From: Lycium barbarum
Taxonomy: Eukaryota; Streptophyta; Magnoliopsida; Solanales; Solanaceae
Assembly: GCF_019175385.1 (NCBI RefSeq)
Contig: NC_083346.1
Span: 91,518,333-91,582,332 of the forward strand
Reading direction: 5' to 3'
Length of the DNA stretch: 64,000 bases
Part shown: one piece after another, positions 23,166-33,830 of the stretch
How the letters are laid out: each line of letters begins with the position of its first letter
Numbering within the stretch: the first letter of the stretch is position 1
Position numbers and translations under genes: made by a program
Notes under the pieces: generated by a model
Seen by the model: only the letters and a program-made list of their open reading frames with translations
What the model was told of the DNA's origin: nothing
Databases searched by the model: none

Positions 23166-23545
23166 CATCCCTCCCATTATTAAATTCATGTTAAGACCAC
23201 TCGACGTATGCTTAGGTTTTGCGCAAACAGTGCATTTCAATGCACATGCCTTGGCTTTTTCAATAAATTCATCGTACATACTTTCGTGAACATATGTCCA
23301 AGATCCAACACAACAACATTGTCCCTTAACAATCGACGACGTTAGAGTCGAATATGTCATTTTATGAACCTGAACAGTTGCATCCTAAGCAGAAGTACTG
23401 AGAGGAAACACATGATTAAAGAACAGAGCAAAATGAGTTAGCTCAACAGTCTGATCAACATATATAAGCTTCTTCACAAACAATGAAAGGGGATTTCCCT
23501 CAAGTACCAAAGTGACCGGTTCTTAGTGCTAGCATCTTCATTTTA

Positions 23546-24600
23546 ATTTTAGTGACATCAATTATAGCGATCCGCTTCACTTTATTCTTATACAAATATA
23601 ACAAATTTTAAAAAATATGAAACTATTAAAAGGATAATTTTTATTGTCTACAATTTCAGTTAAAAATCACATTCACGTAGAACATCTACATAACAGGCTT
23701 GAATTGACACAAGTTACTCTACAATTTTGCAACTATAAACCATAAAGTCATGCCAAAATGTTTGGTTAAAAAATAGACTTTTCTGGCTAGAAAAATTTTG
23801 CAACTATAAACGAGAACTAGTTGCAAGAGGCCCGGGCTTATTATCAAGCTATAAAAGTTGCAATTTTGTTAAAGAAATTAAATTTGCGTTATATTTTTAA
23901 GTGCATAATTAAGTTAATGGAATGGTACTTTAATTATATCTTGTTGATAAGTATTCATAATTGTTAAAGTTCTTAGGTTGGGTCATATAATTAGATAACT
24001 TTTAAAGAAAATTATTCACGAGAAAGCAAGTTTAGTAGAAAATTAGCAAACATCAAAGGGGCATAAGCAATAACATGATTTAGTACATAAAAATAATTAC
24101 AAATTTGTGAAGATCATAAATTGGAAATCATTTTGGCATTATAATAATTTTTTGAGCATATAGTTTCTTTAGTTACTAAAGGAAATAGTTTTCTTTTATG
24201 TATTTATTATTTTTTTCACTCTTAATTTCATATAGAAATGGTTTATGTTAATTAAATATGGTGATCTATGCTTAGCTAAAAATGAAATTTGAGGAAAAAT
24301 CTAAACTCGTTAAATGAAAGTCAAATATTTGTTCATTTTCTTGGATTTCAATATAAAAGCTCATGTGGGCACATAAAGAGAATTTAAAATCATGAAAGGG
24401 AAAACATTTTACGCCTAAAAAATGATAAAATGCGAGATAATCATGAAAGCACCGAAAGAATGTTGATAAATTGATCAATACACGATTAATAGATGTCTCT
24501 AGTAAACTTGTCCTCTTCAAAATCAGAAGAACCTAAAAAAGTCAGAATGTTCAAGGATGTCGACTGCAAAAAATCCATAGAAAGAGCCATACAAGAGCAG
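23546..24600. other. AT-rich DNA, partly duplicated
   Basis: Up to about 24060 this matches 34440-34909 (block duplication). Beyond that the sequence is single-copy in the window and very AT-rich. I see no coding similarity. Confidence 0.5.
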
Positions 24601-24621
24601 TGACGGAGGAGATATACTTAC

Positions 24622-24688
24622 CTTGGGTTGAGATGAAAGAAGCTGCTGATGAGAGAAATGGAAAGCCCTGGAGCTTAAGAAAATCCAT
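24622..24688 (-). pseudogene. Orphan first exon, transit-peptide-like
   Basis: The minus strand reads ATG then MDFLKLQGFPFLSSAASFI (Ser/Ala/Phe-rich, few acids), ending STQ, then a strong GTAAGT donor at 24616-24621. The pattern of ATG, hydrophobic/Ser-rich leader and donor looks like a first coding exon, perhaps with an organelle-targeting leader. No further exon is recognisable toward lower coordinates. I do not recognise the gene. Confidence 0.35.
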
Positions 24689-24900
24689 CACCGACTTTGT
24701 TTAGAGTGACTCGTCGTTTTTGTACAGTACTATTCAGTAAGAACTAAATGAAAATTTGGCACTAATGATATAACATCAGTGTAAAACCAAAGGACAAAAG
24801 TAGCGCAAAGGACAAGAACCTCAAACGCATGCAACACCTCTAGAAGATGAAACAAAAAGTTGAAATTACAATTCTAGCCCTGTAAAGACTACAAAAGTAG

Positions 24901-24924
24901 TATATATATATATATATATATATT
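24901..24924. repeat. (TA)n microsatellite
   Basis: About twelve consecutive TA units. The DNA from here to 25260 holds nothing recognisable. Confidence 0.85.
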
Positions 24925-25259
24925 TCGCTTTGGTATCAGAGTTAATAGCCTTAGATTTTAATAATTTTATCAGGTTTTTGGTTATGATACCAAATACATC
25001 TTTTATATATACAGGGGCTAGAGCTGGCAATTTCAGCCCATATTGGGAAAATTATCCCAATTAACTCATATTTTAGTGAGGATCACTTCTATTTTAATTG
25101 GGTAAATATGAGCTTCAAGTCTCTTATTAACCCATAAAATGGGTAAATATGGATAAAATATGTGTATCTATATATGATCTCACTAGACCCTATAACAATT
25201 CATTTTCCTTAAAATAGGAGAAAATATTTTCCTTAAAAATTTAAGGGAAAACATTTACT

Positions 25260-25760
25260 GGATCGATAAAAAACACACCAACGCACCCCAACCCACAACA
25301 CCCCACCCACCCCACTACCTACATCTACCCCTACTCCCTATCCTCCCCCCTACGAAATTTTTATTTCATATATTTTATTTTACTTTTACAAAAAATTTAT
25401 AAAAAATGAGAATTTTTTTTCTTACCTCCCACCTTGACCCCTGCCCCCCCCCCCCCCCCCCCACACACACACATTTGCAATTTCATATATTTTATCTTAC
25501 TTTTATAAAACAAAATCATTAAAAGTGGAAAAAATTTCTTACCCCACAACCCACCTTACCCTCCGCCCCCCCCCCCCCCCCTCCCCTTTTTCTATTTCAT
25601 ATATTTTATCATATTTTTATAAAAGTTTACAAGAAGTGGAAAATTTTTGCTTACCCCAACCCCACCTCCCCTTCTCGAATTTTCTATTTTATATATTTTA
25701 CTTTTATAATTTATAAAAAATGGAAAGAAATTTTCTTACCCCCCCCCCCCCCCCCCAAAG
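25260..25760. repeat. Poly-C-punctuated tandem repeat
   Basis: Four drifted copies (about 100-120 bp each, starting near 25355, 25480, 25590 and 25683) of a unit made of 'tttcatatattttat', 'ataaaaagtggaaa', 'ttcttacccc' and a run of 11-20 C. The poly-C ends sit at about 25443, 25566 and 25739. ORFs here are low-complexity. Confidence 0.75.
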
Positions 25761-25815
25761 CTATTATTTTGATGTATGGCTATGCAACGTAAAAATCTCT
25801 CTATTTTTCTACCTA

Positions 25816-26015
25816 CTCCCTCCGTCCCAATTTATGTGACACCATTTGACTTGACACGGAGTTTAAGAAAGAAAGAAGAAATTTTGAAATGTGTGGTTCA
25901 AAACAAGCCTTATACAAATGTGTGACTATAAATTATTTCATAAAGTTAAATTGTTTCTAAATATAGAGGACAGACTAAAAAAGAAATGGTGTCACATAAA
26001 TTGGGACAGAGGGAG
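25816..26015. mobile_element. Stowaway-type MITE (200 bp)
   Basis: The ends are CTCCCTCCGTCCCAATTTAT and its near-perfect inverted copy ATAAATTGGGACAGAGGGAG, flanked by TA on both sides (25814-25815 and 26016-26017). That is the TA target duplication of Tc1/mariner-related Stowaway elements. There is no coding capacity. Confidence 0.9.
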
Positions 26016-26039
26016 TACTATGTATGCTTCATCTAGGTA

Positions 26040-26048
26040 CAACAAAGA
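26040..26048. other. 9-bp target duplication of the Mutator-like element
   Basis: caacaaaga at 26040-26048 is repeated exactly at 30736-30744, flanking terminal inverted repeats GAGTCCGGAACC. Nine bases is the Mutator superfamily hallmark. Confidence 0.92.
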
Positions 26049-26709
26049 GAGTCCGGAACCAAAATGATCATAAAAAAGACCATTTGAACCAAAATACCCC
26101 AACAAAAACAAAAAAAAAAATGCTTACCATACTACCTTTAACGTAGTAATTTACTGCGTTAAAGGGGTCCCTTTTTTTTTTCCTTTTGGTTAACTCCTCT
26201 TCCTTTATACTTTTTAACGTACTTTAGCCATAGATTAATTATGCTTCGGGACTCCGAAATTTCAATATTTTATATAGAACCCTACTTAGTTTTGTGCGAT
26301 TAATAAGGTAGGCTCAATACATCAAGGATAAGCAAAACTTCAGATGGTCGTTTTAGTGGTTGAAAAGTGCTCGGACTCCATTTTTATTTGAAGACTTGGT
26401 GTTCATTACCTTTAAGTTCTTTATATTTTAGGGTTTAGATTTAAGCGTGCTAATTTTTAGTCAAAATTGCAGCATTCATACCAATCTCAAAATAATTAAA
26501 TTGCATCATTCATAACAATATGAAAATACTTAAACTTGTTCATTAATAACAAACCGAAAGAAGTAAAAATACAATCATCAAAGAAAGAAAAAACTTAAAA
26601 TACATTCATCAATTCATGCCCTTGAGTTGATGCAAAACTAAACATACTAATATTCTTCAAATTAACAACATCATCATAAATTAAACATAGAATTAAAATC
26701 ACAATATTC

Positions 26710-27225
26710 TTAATCATCATAAGAATCAAAGTCCTCAATATCGTCCTCAGAACAATATTTTGGGTTCCTTAAGACATATATTTTTTCTGTAGATGTTAAT
26801 TCTCTACTTGTTGATGATGCTTGTTCTTCGGCCAACTTTACCATGTAAAATCTACAACGTCTTGCTAGCATTCTGTTATTTTCTTTTCTAATCCTTTGTA
26901 CAACAAGCTCACAAGTTTCTGGACCTACTCGAGGCATGGTTATTGAGTACCTTATTGGGATTTGAGCGTTGAGATTTTCCAAGTCATGAACAAGACGTTG
27001 TGATTCGGCGTACCGATATGCCCATTAGCGACGTAAACCACAATAATATTCACGTGAATCTGAATATTTCAGCTCTCGAAAATTGCCATTACACTCTATT
27101 AAAAGGTGGGGCTTGAAATCGTCTAGCACGAATTCACTGTTATCGGTTGAGGAATCACCGAAAGAGTTGCTTTTATTTGAGTTGTCATCACCACTGCTAT
27201 TCGAATCTCATGGAAAAAATACCTA
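26710..27225 (-). pseudogene. MULE second gene, module 2 (acidic tail)
   Basis: The open part from 26982 encodes 90 aa; similarity to module 1 extends upstream to about 27060 through an in-frame stop (CGTCGCTAATGG). Shared pattern with module 1: an aromatic/basic helix (WAYRYAESQRLVHDL), then ITMPRVGPETCELV, R-x-RKENNRMLARRCR, and an acidic C-terminus (EDDIEDFDSYDD). A TATA-like CCTATATAAAG lies on the minus strand near 27280. I do not recognise a named domain. It could be an element-borne second gene or captured host sequence. Confidence 0.55.
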
Positions 27226-27368
27226 CCAATCTATATTTCTACTATTCGATATTGAATTTTAAGTAGATAAGCAAAAGGCTCTTTATATAGGTATCAAACT
27301 CAATAGGTTGTGGGATCATGACTATGGCCCCACTAACTTTATTTAATAAAGTACAACTATTAATAATA

Positions 27369-27791
27369 TCATGGGGAATCATCGTCATCGGACATCTCAC
27401 AGTCCGAATCCCACTTAGATCTGAATCTGACATAACTATTTTGACCATTTTCTATCCTGAGGCAACGTATTTTCATCTGATTGTTCTCTTCGCGAAAACG
27501 GTTATGAGCAAAATTCAACTCTTGTGGAGTTCCACGAGGCATTGACATAGCACGTCTTTTTGGGCGTCTAAGCCCCAGTGACCTCAAGTTTTGTTCCAGT
27601 GTTATAGCCTCCCTAACACACCAATTCCACTCGTCTGCTATCATATTGTTGTAACATTGATTGTATCTCTCGTTCGGGTTATTCGAGTATTCAAAATCTT
27701 CACCCAATTCCCATGTCCTACATATTACGTCGAATATGTCTCCTGGAGAGAACGTTGTAACACGACTAATATCTCCAAATTGGTTTTAAAA
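27369..27791 (-). pseudogene. MULE second gene, module 1 (acidic tail)
   Basis: The reading frame opens at about 27791 (ATG, with a stop soon after) and is open from 27707 as a 112-aa ORF. Features are NNMIADEWNWCVREAITLEQ, a basic stretch LRRPKRRAMSMPRGTPQELN, REENNQMKIRCLRIE and an acidic end CEMSDDDDSP. It aligns with module 2 over about 75 residues, so the two are a tandem duplication. A TATA-like GTTATATAAAAG lies on the minus strand near 27840-27850, about 55 nt upstream. Transcription would be divergent from the transposase. The function is unknown. Confidence 0.55.
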
Positions 27792-27933
27792 TGACATATT
27801 AACTCAATTTTGTGTGGTTGGTAGGTCTTCGTCAATTACTTTTATATAACACTCGCTAGCATCAAACGTAAATTTTAGATTCGAATTATGACTTTTTTTT
27901 GTATGACAATTGCGATTGACAGTACAGGGTTTC

Positions 27934-28059
27934 TGACATAAAGCAGTAATTTATTGCGTTATGCCAGGATAATGCAGTAAATTACTGCGTTATTAATGTG
28001 TAATGCAGTAATTTACTGCGTTATCCTGGCATAACGCAATAAATTACTGCTTTATGTCG
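27934..28059. repeat. 126-bp near-perfect palindrome
   Basis: The arms are centred at about 27996/27997 and pair almost throughout: 'gacataaagcagtaattta' on the left returns inverted as 'taaattactgctttatgtc' on the right. The sub-motif 'gcagtaatttactgcgtta' is itself nearly palindromic and recurs in the element's terminal repeat (about 26141-26161). It sits in the intergenic space between the divergent minus- and plus-strand genes of the MULE. Confidence 0.85.
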
Positions 28060-28295
28060 GAAAAGCTCATTAAAATGATGCGCTATACTGAAATGATGTG
28101 GTAAATTCAAGCATTTTGCAGCACTCCGTACTTAATTTGACTTGACATAACACTGCAAGACACACTAATTGCATGCATGCATTGATTGAATATTCAAACC
28201 TTATTAATACGGATTTTGTATGAAAGGAAAACACAGTTTTTGTTTCATCCAATTTCCATATTTTACACAAATTTTATGGGTGATTGTTAGGGTAA

Positions 28296-30227
28296 TTGTG
28301 TTCATCGAGTGATAGTGAGAAAATACCTAATACGGAGAAAAGTGAAGATGAAGAAAGTGAGGATGAGGTTAATGTTGGAACTACTCCTCAATATCAAGTA
28401 GAACTGTTGCAAGACATGATGAATAGTCCGGCACACCAGGAAGAACTGAATTCACAGCACCCATTTGACCAGCAAGCGCCTATGCCGCAAAGCCAATTTC
28501 AACAGCAAGAGTCTACCCTGATTCAATGGCATTTCGATGAGATCCCCTATCTTGATCATCTTCAAGATCGCCCCGATGCCTTTGTCTTTACTAGGGATGA
28601 TGATCATATTCGGCGAAGTTTGTGGAAAGAGTCAGTGGATCTTGCAAAGCAGAAGGTTCACATTGAAAAGGCATGATTTTCAACTCCAAAAAATCATTGC
28701 AAAGGGCTGTTAAGATTTATTGTATCCAAGGGATGAGGGATTTCAAAGTTGACGATTCCACTCTAAAACATTGGCGATTGGTCTGGATGGATGCAAGCGA
28801 AAAAATCAAGGTTGCCAATGGATGCTCCATGGTTAGGATATTGCCGAAAAGATGTGGACTATTTCAAAGTTCTACACAAGGCAGACTTATGATATGGGTG
28901 ACCTCCCAGATGATCATTGCAATCTAGATACCAATATGATTGCTGCTGTGTTAGTTGGCGACATTGCAAAAAGCCCAAGGTATCCCATTCGCCTAAGTTT
29001 ATATTAATTTTGATGTTAATAAGATGTTCCTCGTTGCTCTATGCTGGTATTTGAACTTATTTAGGTACCCTATAAAGATTGTATTACAGCTGTCCTGAAA
29101 GTATATCGCAAAACTGTTAGTAGGCGGAAGGGGTATCTTGGGCGTAGGCGTGCACATGAGATAGTCTACGGAAATTGGGAGAGCTCTTTCATAGTCTACG
29201 GAAATTGGGAGGGCTCTTTCAGGACGTTGCCGAGATACATGACGGTTCTACAACACTTCAATCCTGGTACTGTTGTTGAATGGAAGCTCAAATCGAATCC
29301 TGGTGTGCCCGGTAATATTTTTGAGTTGTGTTTTGGGCATTCAAACCATGCATTGATGGTTTTGCTCATTGTTAGCCAGTAATATCAATAGATGGAACAC
29401 AGGTTTGCAAGGTATACGACATAAAGCTGCTAATTGCAGTTGGAATGGATGCAAATGGATCTATATTCCCGCTAGCTTTTGCAATTGCAGCTAATAAGAG
29501 CACTAATACGTGAGGTCTATTTTTGAACTACTTGAGGCAACACGTTATTAAGCATCATATGGGCATATGTGTTATATCAGACAGAAATGCTAGCATATTG
29601 AACAATATGTTTAATTTGCATGGGTGGCAGCTACCCTTTGCCTACCATCATTATTGTTTAAGGCATTTGAAGACAAACTTCCAAAAGGCATATCGAAGCC
29701 CAACACTTTGCAGTTGGATGTGAGCGGCTACAACAGAGCATCAGGAGAAGAAGTTTCAACTGCAGATGGTGATTATTAGGCGGGTGGATGAGGAAGCCTT
29801 CCACTTGTTGAATACAATTGATAAAGACAAATGGACATTACATTAGGAAAGAATGCCTCCCCGTACGTGGCTAAGGAATATAGAGTTGAAAATTATGCAA
29901 AAACGTATGCTAGAAGGTTCTACTCACTTGGTAGTGAGAGTTATTAGCCACCGGATCCATTTTCCATGGTTGCAAATAAAGCATTTATCCATAAATTCAA
30001 AAAGAAAGCATACTCCCGTATTCCTAATGAAATGGATGTTCCACCAGGGAGATACACTCAAAAATGCTCATTTTGCAATTATGTTTGGTCATGATAAGCG
30101 TAAGTGTTCCTTACGGCATGGTGGTCAAAATACATCTCGCGGTGGAAGTACCTCTCATGGCGGAGGAAACTTTCGTGGTGGTGGCGGAAGATCAACTCAA
30201 GGACATGAATTGATGAATGTCTTTTAA
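28296..30227 (+). pseudogene. MULE transposase, broken
   Basis: Pieces of a MULE transposase are in order. N-terminal acidic/Gln-rich part (28296-28676). FNSKKSLQRAVKIYCIQGMR (the MuDR N-terminal zinc-domain region, from 28680). A likely intron at about 28979-29064 (AAG|GTATCC…TTTAG). Catalytic region FWAFKPCIDGFAH and PVISIDGTQVCKVYDIKLL (about 29330-29430, first Asp), MGICVISDRNASILNNMF (second Asp) and WQLPFAYHHYCLRHLKTNF (29523-29723). The C-terminal zinc knuckle is split by a frameshift (CSFCNY … GHDKRKCSL, about 30068-30115) and is followed by a Gly/Arg-rich tail. Stops and frameshifts occur throughout. Confidence 0.85.
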
Positions 30228-30744
30228 GGTTTTTTTTTTATGATTGTATTTTTACTACTTTCAGTTTGTTATTAATGAACAAGTTTGAGTATTTTCATAT
30301 TGTTATGAATGATGCAATTTAATTATTTTGAGATTAGTATGAATGCTACAACTTTGATTAAAAAATAGCATGCTTAAATCTAAACCCTAAAACATAAAGA
30401 ACATAAAGCTAATGACATCGAGTCTTCAAATAAAAATGGAGTTCGAGTACTTTTTAACTACTAAAACGACAATCCGAAGTTTTGCTTATCCTTGATGTAG
30501 CCTATCTTATTAATCGCACAAAAATAAGTAGGGTTCTATATAAAATATTGAAGTTTCAGAGTCCCGAAACATGATTAATCTATGACTAAACTACGTTAAA
30601 AAGTGTAAAGAAAGAAGAGTAAACCAAAAGGAAAAAAAAAAAGGGACCCCTTTAAAAGGCAGTATGGTTACCTTTTTTGTTGTTGGGGTAATTTGATTCA
30701 AATGATTTTTTTGGGGTCATTTTGGTTCCGGACTCCAACAAAGA

Positions 30745-31400
30745 ACGCGGGGTAGAGCCAGTGAAGCTTTTGTGTGGAGAAGTTCGATTTTGTCTTCACC
30801 TCGCGTTTGCTTAGTTCAATTTTTATCGTTGCATAGACTCGTCCTGTTTCGCTTAAGTTTTCTTCATGCCCAGTTTTTTGAGAAATGAATCTAAAACAAT
30901 AAAACTTGCTAATTTCATTTAACTTGTCAAAAGTTTTAATTTGTTATCTTCCAGGTGAGTCTGTTTGTTTTCATATTTCTGATTTCGTAGAAACATGCCA
31001 TGGATCGCCATGAAATTTGACAGAAAGAAACAGGGGAAAGTTGATAGAAATGTCGCAGAATTATTCTAGTATCTTAATGAGTTTCTCCCTTCATTGGTCT
31101 TTTCTTTCGCAATAATCATTTTAGGATCCTCTTAAAATCCTTTCCAGCAATCGGATTAGAAAACCACGCTTTTCATTCGTGCAAATTAATAGTACTCATC
31201 CGTCTCAATTTATATGAAGGTTGACTTATTTGGAAATTCAAATAACTCTTTTTTTTACTCAATTTCAAAAATACATTTTCCTTCGTATTATGTGTAGTTT
31301 CTACCATGTGCACTAATTCTCCTTATTGGTTTCTTCTTGCCTAACCAATGTCTAAAATGCGAATTAAGGGCGTGTACACTGTACCAATGTAATGTAAGGT
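30745..31400. other. Anonymous DNA beside the MULE
   Basis: Nothing recognisable is seen apart from a possible intron border (TTCCAG/GTGAGT near 30953) and a degenerate Stowaway-like end at about 31192 ('tactcatccgtctcaattta'). It may be an old untranslated gene segment, but no coding exon is visible. Confidence 0.35.
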
Positions 31401-32420
31401 TTATTTTGTATATTGGACCTAAAGTCTGATGGGGCAAACCATGTGTACAAAATGAGACATTTTCTCTCTTTAAGTTTTGTTTTTATTTTTACTCCCTCCG
31501 TTCCAATTTATGTGCCACCAGAGCTTTTATGTGTTTTAAAATTTTAAATTTTAAATTATTATGGCTTATAATACTTTTTATGTTGTTTCCAAATATATAA
31601 TTTTATTTCAAAAAACTCAAAGATTCTATGTCCGAATTCACGGTCAATATTAAAATATTAACTCCCGAGATCCGAACGATGACACCGACAAAAGGGAGTA
31701 GTATTTTTTTTTGTTTCTCACCCGATATTCGGTACCCGCATTGGGGCCTGACTATATCCGAATTCGCGCCGCGTAGGGCCCCATTCGGGGGGAAGCACTC
31801 CCTACCAAGGATTGGGAGTAGTAATATTTAGTTATACTATATCAGCTCGGCAACACTCTTACACTCTGGAACACACAACATGAAATGTAAACTGAAGCTT
31901 TTGTGTTGAATATATACACACCCTCACACACAAAGGAAATTTGGTACGTAACTAAAGGTTCTCTATCTCCACACACACAATACTGGATGATCTTCACGTC
32001 ATGGGCGGAGCCACCTTCGGCCAAGGGTGGTCAGGTGCACACCCTTCGTCGAAAACTTACGCAGTGTACATAGGTTAAATGTTAGCTATTATGAGTACAT
32101 ATTTAATTTTGCACACCCTTAACACAAGTGAGAATAAAATTTGCACACCCTTCGCCAAATTCCTGGCTCCGCCACTGCTTCACGTAGACTAATAAAATGC
32201 ACACACACATAAAAAAAGACATTAGTAATGAAAATGGTAAAGACATATCCCAATTGCAATATTGACTGGGGAACACTTAGGACTCACAAAGCATCAACTG
32301 TAAGCTGCAGTTTCGTGTCGAACACACACACACACTCACATACAAAGGAAATTTGACATATAACTAGAAGTTTCTCTTCCTCCACACACACACACACACA
32401 AAAGACATTGAAAATTGTAA
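31400..32420. repeat. Upstream block of the small gene (copy B of a duplicated block)
   Basis: The sequence is repeated at 36436-36608 (part) and at 40146-40656 continued at 53125-53330 (split by element D). Shared markers are 'cctaaagtctgatggggcaa', 'aatactggatgatcttcacg' and CA-rich microsatellites. Within it are a degraded Stowaway MITE (31492-31698, TA-flanked), a short insertion at about 31699-31820 that other copies lack, and a hAT-type MITE at 32000-32177. Confidence 0.75.
32000..32177. mobile_element. hAT-type MITE (178 bp)
   Basis: Ends CATGGGCGGAGCCACC and inverted CCTGGCTCCGCCACTG, flanked by a perfect 8-bp duplication cttcacgt (31992-31999 and 32178-32185). The copies at 36436 and 40620 have the empty site ('gatcttcacgtagac'-type), which proves insertion after the block was duplicated. 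Confidence 0.9.
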
Positions 32421-32442
32421 GAGGGAATGGATTTCTTAGGCC

Positions 32443-32450
32443 TATAAAAA
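32443..32450 (+). promoter_or_regulatory. TATA box of the small gene
   Basis: CCTATAAAAAACC lies 96 bp before the start codon at 32539, leaving about 65 bases of plausible 5' leader that is A/G- and C/A-rich. Confidence 0.6.
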
Positions 32451-32538
32451 ACCTTTAATCCCTTGCGGAGATAGACACAACAAACTCAGTTTTCATCTTA
32501 ACTACTGAAAGAACAGAGAGAAGAGAGTGAAAAAAGAG

Positions 32539-32733
32539 ATGGCAGATAACGGAAAAGCGGATATGGCAGGCAAGGGAGAAAGCAGCAGCAACGGGGTATT
32601 CCCGTTCAAGCCCAAAAACGGAAGTGTAATTCCTAAAGAGAAGAAGCATGTTTCTACCATGATGGGTGAAAAGATTGTTTCCCTTGTCAAGAACAACAAA
32701 AAGAAAATCAATCCTGGTAATAACCATGATTGA
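32539..32733 (+). CDS. Small basic protein of 64 residues, intact
   Basis: A single-exon ORF from ATG in good plant context (aaagagATGGCA) to TGA. The protein starts MADNGKADMAGKGESSSNG, is rich in Lys/Gly/Ser, has a predicted disordered N-terminus and a short amphipathic core STMMGEKIVSLVKNNKKK, and ends NPGNNHD. There is no signal peptide, membrane segment or known motif. Support for it being real: a TATA box at proper distance, an AATAAA-like site downstream (about 32912), and a duplicate at 8704-8783 that keeps the C-terminal frame and the same stop codon. I do not recognise the family; no function is assigned. It is the only apparently intact host-type gene in the window. Confidence 0.6.
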   Translation: MADNGKADMAGKGESSSNGVFPFKPKNGSVIPKEKKHVSTMMGEKIVSLVKNNKKKINPGNNHD

Positions 32734-33830
32734 TATTGATGAGATGTGATCTCCAATACATTGTGTTATATTATATATAGTTGGATTATCAGTTGTCTAT
32801 TCACATTTGTATTCTAGTTAAATCATTCACTTGTATTGTTGTTTCTTTGTACTGTTTTCGGCATGCTTCGCACAGAATTTAATGTAATCTACTTCAGGTT
32901 GTTACCGGTGATTGAATAAATTTACTTTTTTTTTCTCCTGTCAAGTATCTTTCCCCTGTACATTAACTTCTACGAACTATTCTCAGGTCTCTTAGGCTCT
33001 CAAACAAGTACAGAATAAAATATGTTCACACCTTTCAATTTATGTGACACTCTTTCCTTTATAATCAGACAAAAAAAAAATGACGTCTTTCTATATTTAG
33101 TAATTATTAACGTTAAAATACTATTTTACCCTAATGTTATAGCTACACAAATATCTATTACTTATTTTAGACCACAAATTTCAAAAGTTTCTTTTATTTT
33201 TTAAACTTCGTGCTCAATTAAACACCTTCACATAAATTGGGACGGCCGGACTAACTTGCTTTCAGTTACATTTCAATTGCAGTGTCCACATCACCAACAA
33301 CATGACAGAATTTCAAAGCAAACGACAGTTAATCATCACCAAAAACATGATACAGAACGGATAATCAAGATGATATTGATTAGTTATAAATGCAGTGGAG
33401 ACTTATTGTTCTGAATCAATCTGGTGTGTCATGGAATTCTTTTGTTTAGTATTTCCTCAAAATCTTAAATAGGAGGGGGGTAAAAGGGATAATTACATTT
33501 TTGGATTTCTAAAAAAAAAGAAATAGTCAGCAAATGTATAGGGTTTGTATATTATGTATAAATATACATATAATGTACATACAATATACACAATGAGTGT
33601 TTATGTTTTGTATATTTTGGCCAGAACTCGTAATTAATTTGCCGATGGGCCAAAAATGAAAAAAGCCCAAAAATAAAAAGGCAAGTCATATGCTTCTTTA
33701 GTATTTCTTTCATAAAGGTTCCATGGTATTGATATCAAAGAATTTGAAATTGTCCTAGGATTTTTTCTTTTTAGGAAGGGGTGGCAGGAGAAACAGTTTC
33801 CACATCAAAAAAAGTTAAGAGCAACTAGAT
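32734..33830. repeat. 3' flank of the small gene (copy B), duplicate of 8784-9642 and 22720-23215
   Basis: It contains a degraded Stowaway-like MITE (about 33021-33250, parallel to 9199-9435) and the MITE-like repeat at 33485-33670. Element B and about 1.3 kb of extra DNA in copy A account for most of the difference between the copies. No gene is seen. Confidence 0.6.

Larger units (their letters stand above)
22565..23545 (-). pseudogene. Aldehyde dehydrogenase (ALDH2-type) pseudogene fragment, copy A
   Basis: Minus-strand pieces match mitochondrial-type ALDH. Near 23510-23545 is PVTLVLEGNP (family: PVTLELGGKSP). About 23440-23475 is DQTVELTHFALFFN. About 23220-23320 is [20 protein letters not shown], which contains the catalytic-Cys triad but has Trp for the usual Arg. 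About 22700-22755 is THQIDSEQFEKVL, and 22595-22700 GIESGATLE and GTQGYFIKPTFFSNVKVDI. The exons are interrupted by stops and frameshifts, by a poly-A tract at 23128-23164 and by a MITE-like repeat. The enzyme would oxidise aldehydes with NAD; this copy is dead. A shorter duplicate lies at 33830-34440. Confidence 0.85.
26049..30735 (+). mobile_element. Mutator-like element (MULE), 4.7 kb, long inverted ends
   Basis: Terminal inverted repeats of about 500-530 bp (26049-26580 and 30238-30735) are easily aligned over their length, starting GAGTCCGGAACC at each end, with a perfect 9-bp target duplication. The interior has a plus-strand transposase gene (28296-30227) and, on the minus strand, two related ORFs (26710-27220 and 27369-27791). 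A 126-bp palindrome lies between the divergent genes. The transposase is broken, so this copy is no longer autonomous. Confidence 0.9.

Noticed and set aside
24272..24520. 82-codon minus-strand ORF
   Set aside because: AT-rich, Phe/Ser-rich, no similarity to the nearby orphan exon or to ALDH.
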